From assembly GCF_022179285.1 (NCBI RefSeq), contig NZ_BPQO01000002.1, forward strand, positions 248,001-312,000: a DNA stretch of 64,000 bases, given 5' to 3'. Of the stretch, positions 16,865-25,128 are shown one piece after another. The number at the start of each line of letters is the position of its first letter. Position 1 is the first letter of the stretch. This DNA comes from Methylobacterium hispanicum (GTDB lineage Bacteria > Pseudomonadota > Alphaproteobacteria > Rhizobiales > Beijerinckiaceae). A program made the position numbers and the translations under genes. The notes under the pieces were generated by a model that had not been told where the DNA came from, made no database searches, and worked only from the letters and a program-made list of their open reading frames with translations.

Positions 16865-17077
16865 TCAGAGGTCGATGGCACCGAGAGCCGCTCCGATGGC
16901 GAGAAGGCCACCAGGCACGGCTGCGAAGATCGCGCGTGCCCGGACCCAGGCACCACCCTCGTTGTCGTTACAAGCCGTCGGTGGCGTGCAGGGTCGACGC
17001 CGCCACTTGCGGGTCGAGCAGGGTGCTTCCCGGAAGCTCGGCGTGGGCGGGCTATCGGACTGGTGGCGACACGACAT
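16865..17077 (-). CDS. Small membrane protein, MSCRH/NDN family (paralogue 1)
   Basis: A 70-residue protein of unknown function. It starts MSCRH, has a basic middle (RKWRRRPC), an NDNEGG turn and one C-terminal transmembrane helix (about 49-68). A second 70-residue protein with the same layout lies at 26144-26356; the two align end to end without gaps, which is why I call both genes. No clear Shine-Dalgarno is seen. The remaining sequence between 16607 and 17228 holds nothing else I can support. Confidence 0.5.
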   Translation of the reverse strand: MSCRHQSDSPPTPSFREAPCSTRKWRRRPCTPPTACNDNEGGAWVRARAIFAAVPGGLLAIGAALGAIDL

Positions 17078-17228
17078 AGGCGAACCGCGGCGGTGTTGCT
17101 GCCTTCCTGCGGGACGGCTCCGGGATACTACAAGGCTCGCCGCTCACCGCCAGTACGTCTTGGTACCAATCGGCCCTGGCGACGACCGACAGGAAGCGCT
17201 TGGCACCCTGGCTGGGCATCCGCGCGCG

Positions 17229-17507
17229 TCATCCGGCCCGGCGGGCGTAGCGTCCCTCGTCGCGAGGCTCGAAGTAGCGCCCGAACGACACCCGCACGTC
17301 CATCTTCTTCTTGAGCGTGCCCGGCGTCAGGGGCTCCTTGTGCAGCGCGGCGCCGCGGTGGGTCACAGCCCTGAGCTCGGGCAGGATCTCGACAGGCGTC
17401 AGGGGCCCCCGCTCGAATAGGAGCTCGGCTATCTCCTGCATGACGCGGTCCCAGAGTTCCTCGGCGTGGAAGCGGTCGAGCTGGTACTCGACCTCAGCGA
17501 GGCGCAC
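17229..17507 (-). CDS. Conserved hypothetical protein, possibly 5'-truncated
   Basis: A 92-residue soluble protein of unknown function. The middle reads RGPLTPVEILPELRAV, a likely helix-turn-helix-like segment, followed by a basic LKKKMDVRVSFGRYF block and an EPRDEGRYARR end. A frameshifted relative is present at 28020-28225, so the family is real. The start is uncertain: GTG at 17507 is the first candidate, but coding-like sequence (KAAEDEAGRVQ) continues upstream to a stop with no good initiator, so the 5' end may have been lost. Confidence 0.5.
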   Translation of the reverse strand: MRLAEVEYQLDRFHAEELWDRVMQEIAELLFERGPLTPVEILPELRAVTHRGAALHKEPLTPGTLKKKMDVRVSFGRYFEPRDEGRYARRAG

Positions 17508-17769
17508 CTGGACGCGCCCGGCCTCGTCCTCAGCAGCCTTGGCCGGGGTGGCGAGCGCGCCGTTCCCAGCCTGAAGATTTGTAGCCTTCTGGCCCGACCA
17601 TTCCGTTCAGAGGCCGCTTGCGAGCGAAGAGCTGCCATTCCAGCGGTTGTTGCAGAAGGTCTGCTTGTGGCGCGAAGCCGTCGTTCAGCGGGCAGATGCT
17701 CAACAGCACTTTTCCATCCTCGACGGCCATTCACATGGTCAAGCTGTTTGGTTTCCGACCTCAGCGGCG

Positions 17770-17876
17770 CAGGTTGTGCCAACTGCGCTTCGATGCGATA
17801 GGCCGCGCGAGGGTGCGCGGTCCGTCGGTCGGACCGGCAGGACGAGCGCTGGTCGGGCCGCCAGCGCCGGAGACCT
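17770..17876 (+). ncRNA. Structured nhaA 5' leader, candidate cation riboswitch (copy 2)
   Basis: The leader of the second nhaA has hairpins at 17819-17835 (GGTCCG/CGGACC, 5-base loop) and 17846-17867 (GCGCTGG/CCAGCGC, 8-base loop). The second ends 9 bases before the GTG start, close enough to hide the GGAG ribosome site. The same fold is kept in copy 1 with a compensating change. A sodium- or lithium-sensing nhaA-type motif is the main candidate. Confidence 0.5.
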
Positions 17877-19077
17877 GTGCCCGTGTCGTCCTCCCCCCAT
17901 GCAGTTCCGCGGCCTCGTCGCCGTCCCATGTCGGCCCTGCGCGACACGCTCGTCAGCGAGGCCGGCGGCGGCCTCGTCCTGATGGCCTCCGCGGCGCTCG
18001 CGCTCGTGGTGGCTAACTCGCCGCTCGCCGACACCTACTTCGCCGCGCTCAAGGCCTATCTCGGCCCGCTCTCGGTCCTGCACTGGATCAATGATGCCCT
18101 GATGGCGGTGTTCTTCCTGCTCGTCGGGCTGGAGATCAAGCGCGAGATGCTGGACGGCCGCCTGCGGACCTGGCCCGACCGGGTGCTGCCGGGGCTGGCC
18201 GCGGCGGGGGGCATGGCCGCCCCGGCCCTCGTCTACGCCGCCGTGAACTGGTCCTCGCCCGAGACGCTGCGGGGCTGGGCGATCCCGGCCGCCACCGACA
18301 TCGCCTTCGCGCTCGGCGTGCTGGCGCTGCTGGGGTCGCGGGTGCCGGTGTCGCTGAAGGTGTTCCTGACGGCCCTCGCCATCCTCGACGACCTCGGCGC
18401 GGTGCTCATCATCGCGGTGTTCTACACCGCCGACCTGTCGCTTCCGATGCTGGGCGGGGCCGCCCTGGTCCTCGCCGTGCTCTACGGGTTGAACAAGGCC
18501 GGGGTGGCACGGCTCTGGCCCTACCTCCTGCTCGGCGTCATGCTTTGGGTCCTCGTACTCAAATCGGGGGTTCACGCCACCGTCGCCGGCGTGCTGTTGG
18601 CGATGACGGTGCCGTTGCGGCTGAGCGTCGGCAAGCCAGACGACCCGACCTCGCCGCTCCACATCCTCGAACACGCGGTCCAGCCGTCGTCGGCCTACCT
18701 GATCCTGCCGGTGTTCGGCTTCGCCAACGCGGGCGTGTCGCTGGCCGGGTTCACCCCGCACATGCTGCTCGATCCGGTGACGCTCGGCGTGGCGCTCGGC
18801 CTGTTCGTCGGCAAGCAGGCCGGCGTGTTCGGGCTCGTGCTGGCCGCGGTGAGGCTCGGGCTGGCGCAGCGCCCGGCCCACGCGACCTGGGCGCAGGTCT
18901 ACGGCGTCTCGCTTCTCTGCGGAGTCGGCTTCACCATGAGCCTGTTCATCGGCCTGCTCGCCTTCGCGGACGCCCCGGCCCTGGAGGCCGAGGTCAAGAT
19001 CGGCGTGCTCGCCGGCTCGGTCGCCTGCATGGTGGCCGGGGCGCTCGTCCTTCTGGTTGCCGCCCCGAGGGAACAAC
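17770..19077 (+). repeat. Right arm of the ~1.3-kb inverted repeat (nhaA copy 2 plus leader)
   Basis: This is the inverted partner of 13669-14985. Most differences between arms are single bases, many at third codon positions, so the duplication is not brand new but similarity is high enough for homologous recombination. Confidence 0.8.
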
Positions 19078-19100
19078 GCGGGCGGCGGGACCTTGCCTGA
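17877..19100 (+). CDS. nhaA: Na+/H+ antiporter NhaA (copy 2)
   Basis: A 407-residue NhaA antiporter. It carries [26 protein letters not shown] and [13 protein letters not shown], so the ion-binding aspartates are intact. GTG at 17877 ([10 protein letters not shown]) matches copy 1 and follows GGAGACCT; ATG at 17928 is an alternative that copy 1 lacks (CTG there). Its C-terminus differs from copy 1 in the last 15 residues. Having two intact copies suggests strong sodium or alkali pressure, or redundancy after duplication. It runs towards a DUF2254 gene 75 bases downstream. Confidence 0.93.
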   Translation: MPVSSSPHAVPRPRRRPMSALRDTLVSEAGGGLVLMASAALALVVANSPLADTYFAALKAYLGPLSVLHWINDALMAVFFLLVGLEIKREMLDGRLRTWPDRVLPGLAAAGGMAAPALVYAAVNWSSPETLRGWAIPAATDIAFALGVLALLGSRVPVSLKVFLTALAILDDLGAVLIIAVFYTADLSLPMLGGAALVLAVLYGLNKAGVARLWPYLLLGVMLWVLVLKSGVHATVAGVLLAMTVPLRLSVGKPDDPTSPLHILEHAVQPSSAYLILPVFGFANAGVSLAGFTPHMLLDPVTLGVALGLFVGKQAGVFGLVLAAVRLGLAQRPAHATWAQVYGVSLLCGVGFTMSLFIGLLAFADAPALEAEVKIGVLAGSVACMVAGALVLLVAAPREQRGRRDLA

Positions 19101-19175
19101 GCCGGAACGGGTTCGCGAAGCTGGCCGGGTGACCATCGGTCCCCGGCGTCTGGACAGCAGGGGAAAGGGTCGCCG

Positions 19176-20480
19176 GTGAGGGCGAGGATACGGGCCTGGA
19201 TCGAGTTCCTGGGCGACCAGTTCTGGCTACGGCCGGCCCTGGTCGTGCTGGCCTGCATCGGCTTGGCGCAGGCGGCCGTGTGGCTGGAGACGGCGCACAT
19301 CGCCGGCTACGACCCATCCTCCCCGGACGCGAACTGGGGCTGGGCCGGGGGTGCCGAGGGCGCGCGGGCGCTGCTCAGCGCGGTGGCCTCCTCCACCATC
19401 GGGGTGGCGGGCACCACCTTCTCCATCACCATCGCCGCGCTGACGCTGGCCTCGAACCAGATGGGGCCGCGGCTGCTGCGCAACTTCGTGCGCGACGCCC
19501 GCAACCAGCTCGTGCTCGGCATCTTCCTCGGCACCTTCGCCTACGCGCTGATGGTTCTGCGCACGGTGCGCACCGTCGAGGAGGACACCTTCGTCCCGCA
19601 CCTCGCCGTCTCGGGTGCCGTGCTGCTCGCGCTGGTCTCTCTCGGGACGCTGGTTTGGTTCGTCCACCACGTCGCCATCAGCATCAACGTCGAGACGGTG
19701 GTCGACGCCGTCCACCGCGACCTCTGCGCGGCGGTCGAGGCACGGACCCGCGACGAGGCCGACGTCCAGCCGCCGGCGACGGCACCGAACGGCGCCCCGG
19801 TTGCGCCGGCGGCGGGGGGCTACCTGCAGGCGGTCGACACGGAGAGCCTCGCCAACTGGGCGCACGAACGGCGCGTCGTCCTTGCCCTGAGGGTCCGGCC
19901 GGGCGACTTCGTGCCGAGGGGATTCCCGGTCGCCTTCCTCTCCGCGGGCTTCGAGGACGCTGCCGAGGCGGTCGCCCGGTCGCTCACCTTCGGGCGGCGC
20001 CCTGCTGCGCTTCAGGACCTGGAATACTCGGTGCGGCAGCTCGTCGAGATCGCGGTGCGGGCGCTTTCGCCCGGCATCAACGACCCGATGACGGCGGGCA
20101 GTGTGCTGGACCACCTGGGCGACGCCCTGTGCCGGATCGCGCCCCGCCATCTGCCGACGGGGGCCGTAGCCCGCGAAGGCCGTGTCGTGCTCGTCCACCC
20201 GGTGACGGACTACGATGGCCTGTGCGACGCGATGTTCCACATGATCCGCCAGAACGCCGCCGGCTCGGTCCACGTGCTCGCCCGGATGCTGGACGTGTTG
20301 GCCCGCGCCGCGGAGGTCGAGCGGCTGACCTCGCGGCTGTCCGAGCTCGGGCGCCATGCCGACCTCGTCCTGGCCGCCGCGCGGCGCGACGTCGCCGACC
20401 CGAACGACCTCGCCGACCTGGAGGAACGGCACGCTCGCTTCGTCCAAGTGCGGACCGGAGCGGGCCGATCCGTCGGGTGA
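19176..20480 (+). CDS. DUF2254 family membrane protein
   Basis: A 434-residue protein with four hydrophobic segments in its first half: about 19-38, 65-90, 108-128 and 150-172. The characteristic GVAGTTFSITIAALTLASNQ segment sits in the second. The soluble C-terminal half contains the family's conserved SPGINDPMTA stretch. Function of DUF2254 is not established; it is often encoded near ion transporters. Here it follows nhaA on the same strand, which would suit a membrane ion-homeostasis role, but that is only context. Confidence 0.8.
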   Translation: MRARIRAWIEFLGDQFWLRPALVVLACIGLAQAAVWLETAHIAGYDPSSPDANWGWAGGAEGARALLSAVASSTIGVAGTTFSITIAALTLASNQMGPRLLRNFVRDARNQLVLGIFLGTFAYALMVLRTVRTVEEDTFVPHLAVSGAVLLALVSLGTLVWFVHHVAISINVETVVDAVHRDLCAAVEARTRDEADVQPPATAPNGAPVAPAAGGYLQAVDTESLANWAHERRVVLALRVRPGDFVPRGFPVAFLSAGFEDAAEAVARSLTFGRRPAALQDLEYSVRQLVEIAVRALSPGINDPMTAGSVLDHLGDALCRIAPRHLPTGAVAREGRVVLVHPVTDYDGLCDAMFHMIRQNAAGSVHVLARMLDVLARAAEVERLTSRLSELGRHADLVLAAARRDVADPNDLADLEERHARFVQVRTGAGRSVG

Positions 20481-20591
20481 ACCGCCGCCGCACGCTAGGT
20501 CGATGAAACCGGAGTGCTTGCGGGGTCGACCCGTTGGGATCAAGCGGCGGCCGTACAAGTTGAGCGAAGGACCGCGCCTGACGAGGATTCG

Positions 20592-20858
20592 ATGATCGAC
20601 AAGCCGAAATATGGTTCGACCCTGGCACGCTCGCTCGTAATCATTCCGTTGATGGGCTTCGCAGGCGGCTTGGTGCCGCAACCGGCTGCTGCGCGGGACG
20701 GGGGACCGGTGGATCGCGCGCGGGCACTCACGAAGGACCGCAGCCTCCCCAAGGCAAAGCCCGGCGCGGTCGGGACGCCTCCGATCATCACGAGGAGGGG
20801 CTCCTCGGTCCCGGGTACGCCCGCCCCGTCGAAGGCGCGCGACGCCAGGAGCCGTTGA
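20592..20858 (+). CDS. Small exported hypothetical protein
   Basis: An 88-residue protein with an N-terminal signal-like segment (RSLVIIPLMGFAGGLVP, cleavage near PAAARDGG). The mature part is short, Pro/Lys/Arg-rich and basic, with no recognised domain. The start at 20592 follows GAGGATTCG; no strong ribosome site is seen. It lies between the DUF2254 gene and a convergent response regulator gene. Confidence 0.45.
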   Translation: MIDKPKYGSTLARSLVIIPLMGFAGGLVPQPAAARDGGPVDRARALTKDRSLPKAKPGAVGTPPIITRRGSSVPGTPAPSKARDARSR

Positions 20859-20927
20859 TCGCCGGGGAGCGGTCTGCGGCAGGTCCGTTCGGCCCGTGGC
20901 GCGCGCGGCGGGGTGAGAGGGACGGCG

Positions 20928-21593
20928 CTACCGCAAGGCCAAGGCGTCGAACCAGCCGTGCGCCGCGCCGTAGCGGATGATCTCGGCGCGCGTCCGCAAC
21001 CCAAGCTTTTCGGCGGCCCGCGCCTTATAGGTCTCGACCGACTTCACGCTGACGTCGATGCGCCGGGCGATCTCCTTGTTGCTGAAGCCTTGCGCGATCA
21101 GCCGGAGGGTCTCGGCCTCGCGCGGGCTCAGCGGCTCGCGCCCTTCCGCTGCGCCCGGGCGCCCGTCCGAGCCGGAGGTTTCCGCCAGGGCGTGGCCGGC
21201 GATGGACGGGTCGAGGAAGACGCCGCCCGAGGCCACGGCCCGGACCGCCCGGAGCAGGTCGTCCGCCGCCGAGCGCTTGAGGAGGTAGCCGCGCGCGCCG
21301 GCCCTCATCAGCGGCTGCACGTAGGCCGCGTCCTCGTGGACGGTCAGCACCAGCACCCGGGTGCCGGGGCATTCGCCCGTCACCCGCTCCGTCAGTTCGA
21401 GGCCGTTCAGGCCGGGCATCGAGACGTCGATCACGGCGACGTCGGGCGCGACGGCGCGGATCATCGGCAGCGCCTCGCCGCCGTCGGTGGCCTCGCCGAC
21501 GAGCTCAACCTCGGGGTCGGCGTTGAGCAAGGTCCGGATGCCCGCGAGGACGACCGGATGGTCGTCGGCCAGGACGACGCGGATACGGTCCAT
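20928..21593 (-). CDS. NarL/FixJ-family response regulator
   Basis: A 221-residue two-domain regulator. The receiver has the acidic pair DD at 10-11, phospho-acceptor Asp56 (VAVIDVSMPG), the Thr switch (VLTVHED) and Lys (YLLKRS). A LuxR-type helix-turn-helix covers about 155-215 (LSPREAETLRLIAQGFSNKE, then SVKSVETYKARAAEKLG). It lies 18 bases after the sensor kinase gene on the same strand, forming a pair with it. Target genes are unknown; the Rmf-like and PRC-barrel stress genes upstream are candidates by position. Confidence 0.9.
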   Translation of the reverse strand: MDRIRVVLADDHPVVLAGIRTLLNADPEVELVGEATDGGEALPMIRAVAPDVAVIDVSMPGLNGLELTERVTGECPGTRVLVLTVHEDAAYVQPLMRAGARGYLLKRSAADDLLRAVRAVASGGVFLDPSIAGHALAETSGSDGRPGAAEGREPLSPREAETLRLIAQGFSNKEIARRIDVSVKSVETYKARAAEKLGLRTRAEIIRYGAAHGWFDALALR

Positions 21594-21611
21594 GCTGGTC
21601 CCTCTCGTGGG

Positions 21612-23684
21612 TCAGGCAGCGGGTGCCACCGGGATGCGGACGAACAGCGTGGTGCCGACGCCCGGGGTTGCCTCCAGCGTGAGCGTGCCGTTCAGGAGGG
21701 TCAAACGCTCGCGGATGCCCGAGAGACCCAACCGCGGTTCGGTCGGCGTGCGCCCCAAGGACGGGGCAGAGCTTGAGCCAGGTTCGAAGCCGACGCCGTC
21801 GTCCTCGATGATGACCTGGACCTCGTCCGGGCGACGGTCGACGCAGACGCTGACGGTGGCCGCGCGAGCGTGCTTGAGGACGTTGGTGAGCGCCTCCTGC
21901 ACGATCCGGTAGACTGCGCTCTCGACGGCCGCCGGAAGGCGGGCGGCCTCTCCGACGAACTCCAGGTCGGACCGGACGCCGTGGCGCTGGCCCCACTCGC
22001 GCAGCAGCGTCGCCAGCGCCTCGCGCAGCCCCAGGTCGTCCAGGGCGGTCGGGCGCAGATCGACGGCGGCGCGGTGGATGTCGCGCCCGACCTCGCCGGC
22101 GAGGCGCTGCAGCCATTGGATCTGCCGTCCGGCCTCGGCCGAGCCCCCCTGCGCGTCGAGCAGCCGTTCCAGCCCCTTGAGGCCGAGCGACAGGCCGGTC
22201 ACCGTCTGCCCGACCTGATCGTGCAGCTCGCGGGCGATCCGGCGCTGCTCGTTCTCCTGCGCCTCGCCGAGGCGGCGCAGCAGGTCGAGCCGCTCCGCCT
22301 CCGCGCGCTTGCGCGGCTCGATGTCCGAGACCACGCCGTAGACGAGCACGGCTGGGTCCTCGTTCTGAAGCCGGGGCGCTCGCCCGGTCAGGCGCACCCA
22401 GCGCGACGCCGAATTCGCCCGGAAAACCCGGAACTCCACGTCGAGAGGCACACCCTCGCCGAGGCTTCGCCGCACCTCCGCCGCCATCCGCTCCCGGTCG
22501 CCGGCATCGACCGCCCGGAAGGCGATGTCGGCATCCGCGGTCATCTCACGCCCCTCCGGCACCTCCGCTTCCCAACCCAGGAGCTCGGCAGCGCGTCGGG
22601 AGGCGGTCACGGTCTCCTCGGCTGTATCCCATCGCAGGGTGCCGAGCTCCGCGGCCTCGGCGGCGACGGCGCCCTGCTCCTCGCTCGACCGCAGCGCCAG
22701 GGCGAAGCGCGCCCGCTCGCCCGCCCGGCGTTGGGCCATGTCGCGGCCGACCAAGCCGACCAGCGCGAGGCCGAGGCCGATGCTGAGTACGCTTCCGCCG
22801 GCCAGCACGAGGTAGGAGCGCGAGACCGGTGCGTTCAGCGTGGCGACCGGCATGCCGAAATGCACCGACCAGCCGCCGGTGTCCTTCAGGGTGCGGTAGA
22901 CGACCTCGACGTCCGGCCCCTCCAGCGTCGATCCCGTGTAGAACCCCTGAGGCGCCCGCCGGATGGCAGCCAGCAGGGCGGCGCCGGCCGGGTGGCCGAG
23001 TTCCTCCGCCTCGGCCCGGGTGCGGGCGATGGTGTTGCCCGCCGCATCGACGATGGTCCCGACCCAGCCCTCCGGCGCGCCCGCGTCCCGAAGGATCGAG
23101 CTGACCGCGTTCGTGGCGAGGCCGACCGAGAGGACGTAGCGGAGCGTTCCGTCCCGGACGACCGGCACCCGCAGCGCGACGAGGCGCTTGCCCGAGATCG
23201 GCCCGAGCGGCCCGATCCCGCCGACCACCGGCCGCCCCGTCCGCACCACCGCATCGAAGCTCGCGCGGTCGGCGGTGGGTCCGAGTTCGTCGTCGAGGGA
23301 GCGGAGCAGGTTGACGACCTGGACGCCGTCGGGACCGGCGAGCTCGACGGTCTCCCAGAGCGGGTGCTCCAACCTCAGTCGCTCGGCCTCGGCGTAGAAG
23401 GCGGCGAGGTCCGGCCGGTCGAGGCTCGCCGAGGCGGCCTCGGCTCTGAGGACCGCGACCTGCGTCGCGATGTCGGAGGCGACGCGCTCGGCCACCCGGG
23501 CGGCACTTGCCACGGCGGCGCTCCGGGTCAGTCCACGCTGCTGCTGCGCCATGAGCGTCGCCACCCAGCCGCTGAGCAGCAGCACGGGAATGGCGGCCGC
23601 CACCGCGAGCGCGACGAAGGTCCGTCCGTTGCCGCGATGGATCTCGGGCCGGCCGGCATCGCCGTTTTCACGTCCGGCGGTCAT
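21612..23684 (-). CDS. Sensor histidine kinase, NarX/DegS type with extracellular sensor and PAS domain
   Basis: A 690-residue membrane kinase. Transmembrane helices at about 24-46 and 283-305 enclose a periplasmic dCache-like sensor (ISGKRLVALRVPVVRDGTLR, then VSVGLATNAVS-like strands). A cytoplasmic PAS fold (about 335-455) ends in SDIEPRKRAEAERL. The HisKA_3 box is ENEQRRIARELHDQVGQTV, and the ATPase domain has VQEALTNVLKHARA and EDDGVGFE. It is partnered with the NarL-type regulator downstream. The sensor resembles small-molecule-binding Cache domains, so a carboxylate or amino-acid-like ligand is possible. Confidence 0.88.
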   Translation of the reverse strand: MTAGRENGDAGRPEIHRGNGRTFVALAVAAAIPVLLLSGWVATLMAQQQRGLTRSAAVASAARVAERVASDIATQVAVLRAEAASASLDRPDLAAFYAEAERLRLEHPLWETVELAGPDGVQVVNLLRSLDDELGPTADRASFDAVVRTGRPVVGGIGPLGPISGKRLVALRVPVVRDGTLRYVLSVGLATNAVSSILRDAGAPEGWVGTIVDAAGNTIARTRAEAEELGHPAGAALLAAIRRAPQGFYTGSTLEGPDVEVVYRTLKDTGGWSVHFGMPVATLNAPVSRSYLVLAGGSVLSIGLGLALVGLVGRDMAQRRAGERARFALALRSSEEQGAVAAEAAELGTLRWDTAEETVTASRRAAELLGWEAEVPEGREMTADADIAFRAVDAGDRERMAAEVRRSLGEGVPLDVEFRVFRANSASRWVRLTGRAPRLQNEDPAVLVYGVVSDIEPRKRAEAERLDLLRRLGEAQENEQRRIARELHDQVGQTVTGLSLGLKGLERLLDAQGGSAEAGRQIQWLQRLAGEVGRDIHRAAVDLRPTALDDLGLREALATLLREWGQRHGVRSDLEFVGEAARLPAAVESAVYRIVQEALTNVLKHARAATVSVCVDRRPDEVQVIIEDDGVGFEPGSSSAPSLGRTPTEPRLGLSGIRERLTLLNGTLTLEATPGVGTTLFVRIPVAPAA

Positions 23685-24060
23685 GCGGGGGTAACCGATC
23701 AGGGAGGGGCGTTGCGGACGAACCCGCCGGGAAAACCGGCCGAGCCATACTCCCTACCACATGGTCGGCCGAGACCACGCCGTCCTCGAAAGGCACGCCG
23801 ACCATGCCGTCATCGGTCAGCACGCGCGGGTCGGTCACCGCCTGCTCGTCGCCGAGGAGGCGACGTCCCGACGCGATCACCTGCAGGACTTGACGGTCGC
23901 CCCCGGCGGCGGCGTTCCGCTCCAGGTCCCGCAGCCGCCCGATCAGGTTCGGCGGCGCGGTCGCACTGTCCTGCAGGCCGGCCTCGACCAGGGCGGTGAC
24001 CACCCGTTCCAGGCGCCCGAAGGTCCGGCCCTCGAACGAGTGGGGTCGTTTCCGTCCCAT
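23668..24060 (-). CDS. Hypothetical protein encoded with the sensor kinase
   Basis: A 130-residue soluble protein starting at ATG 24060 (MGRKRPHSFEGRTF), with GGAGGG 3 bases upstream. It has no recognised domain. The first 70 residues look helical (LERVVTALVEAGLQDS, DLERNAAAGGDRQVLQVIA). The C-terminal half has DDGMVGVPFEDGVVSADHV and ends low-complexity. It overlaps the kinase start by 17 bases, so the three genes form one operon, and a role in the same signalling path is inferred. Confidence 0.6.
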   Translation of the reverse strand: MGRKRPHSFEGRTFGRLERVVTALVEAGLQDSATAPPNLIGRLRDLERNAAAGGDRQVLQVIASGRRLLGDEQAVTDPRVLTDDGMVGVPFEDGVVSADHVVGSMARPVFPAGSSATPLPDRLPPHDRRT

Positions 24061-24142
24061 CGTCCCTCCGTCGCCTTCCCGACGGTCCTCAAGCTTTGCT
24101 CTAGGGCCAGGGGAGCCTAGGGTGGAGGGGAAGGTCCGCGAC

Positions 24143-24358
24143 CTAGACCAAGGTCGGCTCAACCGCCCCGTTGCGGGTCGCGGGGCTGCGGGCCGTCACG
24201 GCCGGATGCGGAACCCGCTCGGCGAAGTCCCAGGTCGATCCGTCGTAACCCTCGTACCAGGCCCGACGCTCGCGGGAGTCGGCCGGATGGGGGCAAGCAT
24301 CCCGCGGGCGCCCGAGGGCCCGGGCGCGGGAACCCTGCATGATGACGTCCATGAGCAT
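24143..24358 (-). CDS. Rmf/CrpP-like small protein
   Basis: A 71-residue protein. Residues about 5-35 read IMQGSRARALGRPRDACPHP and continue SRERRAWYEGYD, which fits the ribosome modulation factor / CrpP pattern of a Gly-rich helix, CPY/CPH, R and W-x-x-G. RMF binds 70S ribosomes to make dormant 100S dimers; CrpP-type relatives have other proposed roles. The ATG at 24358 follows GGAGAGAG; the upstream GTG is part of that site. The C-terminal 30 residues are Thr/Ala-rich and not conserved. The neighbourhood is stress-related. Confidence 0.55.
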   Translation of the reverse strand: MLMDVIMQGSRARALGRPRDACPHPADSRERRAWYEGYDGSTWDFAERVPHPAVTARSPATRNGAVEPTLV

Positions 24359-24544
24359 CGCCACTCTCTCCACCGCATCGACGTTTACGAAGCGGCTTCG
24401 AGTAGGGCCCGGACCTCGGCGGGCGACAAGCGGTTTCGCCTGGCGTCACCGTTCTCACCGACACCTGTCAGGTTCATCCCGACACCGCCCGGGTGCTGGA
24501 ATGCTTGGGCGTGGCCCCGCGGACACGGGACCACGCGCCGGGGG

Positions 24545-25042
24545 TCAGGAGTTCTTGTTGTACTTGAACTCGGGCGCGTTCTTCAGCGCGTCCTTGTCGG
24601 TGTCGACCATCGCCTTGAGCTTGCCGTCCGCCTTGTGCAGGAAGATCGACGAGGGGTCGACCAGCACGTAGCGCTCGCCCATGCCCAGGAAGCCGCCGAC
24701 GCTGACGACGACGCCGGTGACCGTCTTGCCGTTGTCGATGACGAGATCCTCGACCTCGCCGATGGTCTCGTTCTTGTTGTTGTAGAGGTTCTTGCCGACG
24801 AGCCTCGACGAGGTCACCTCGGCCGGCTTGGCGGTGACGAACTTGATCTTGGCGGTCGCGGTGTCGGCCATGGTCATGCCGCCCATGCCCCCGGCCGTCG
24901 TCGGCATCGCGGTGCCGGCCGGCGGCGTCTTCATCTGGTTGGTTTGGGCGTCGGCGGGCGGCTGCGCAGCCTTGTCCTGGGCGAGCGCGGGGCCGGCGAG
25001 CAGGGCACCGGCGACGAGGGTGGTCGTGAGAAGCGTCTTCAT
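24545..25042 (-). CDS. Exported PRC-barrel domain protein
   Basis: The 165-residue protein has a signal peptide (residues 1-22, ending PALAQD), a low-complexity linker rich in Pro/Ala/Met, and a PRC-barrel at about 78-145 (SSRLVGKNLYN, then IGEVEDLVIDNGKTVTGVVV). Exported PRC-barrel proteins of this form are common in Hyphomicrobiales and are induced by stress or desiccation; molecular function is unclear. A ribosome site (GAGGTGAACCC) precedes the ATG. Confidence 0.82.
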   Translation of the reverse strand: MKTLLTTTLVAGALLAGPALAQDKAAQPPADAQTNQMKTPPAGTAMPTTAGGMGGMTMADTATAKIKFVTAKPAEVTSSRLVGKNLYNNKNETIGEVEDLVIDNGKTVTGVVVSVGGFLGMGERYVLVDPSSIFLHKADGKLKAMVDTDKDALKNAPEFKYNKNS

Positions 25043-25128
25043 GGGTTCACCTCGGTCGTGTCGGGATGGTGTCCCTGGCGGAAGGAGCCGCCAGGGTGCA
25101 GGTGGTCATGTCCGCGAAACGGAGGAAC

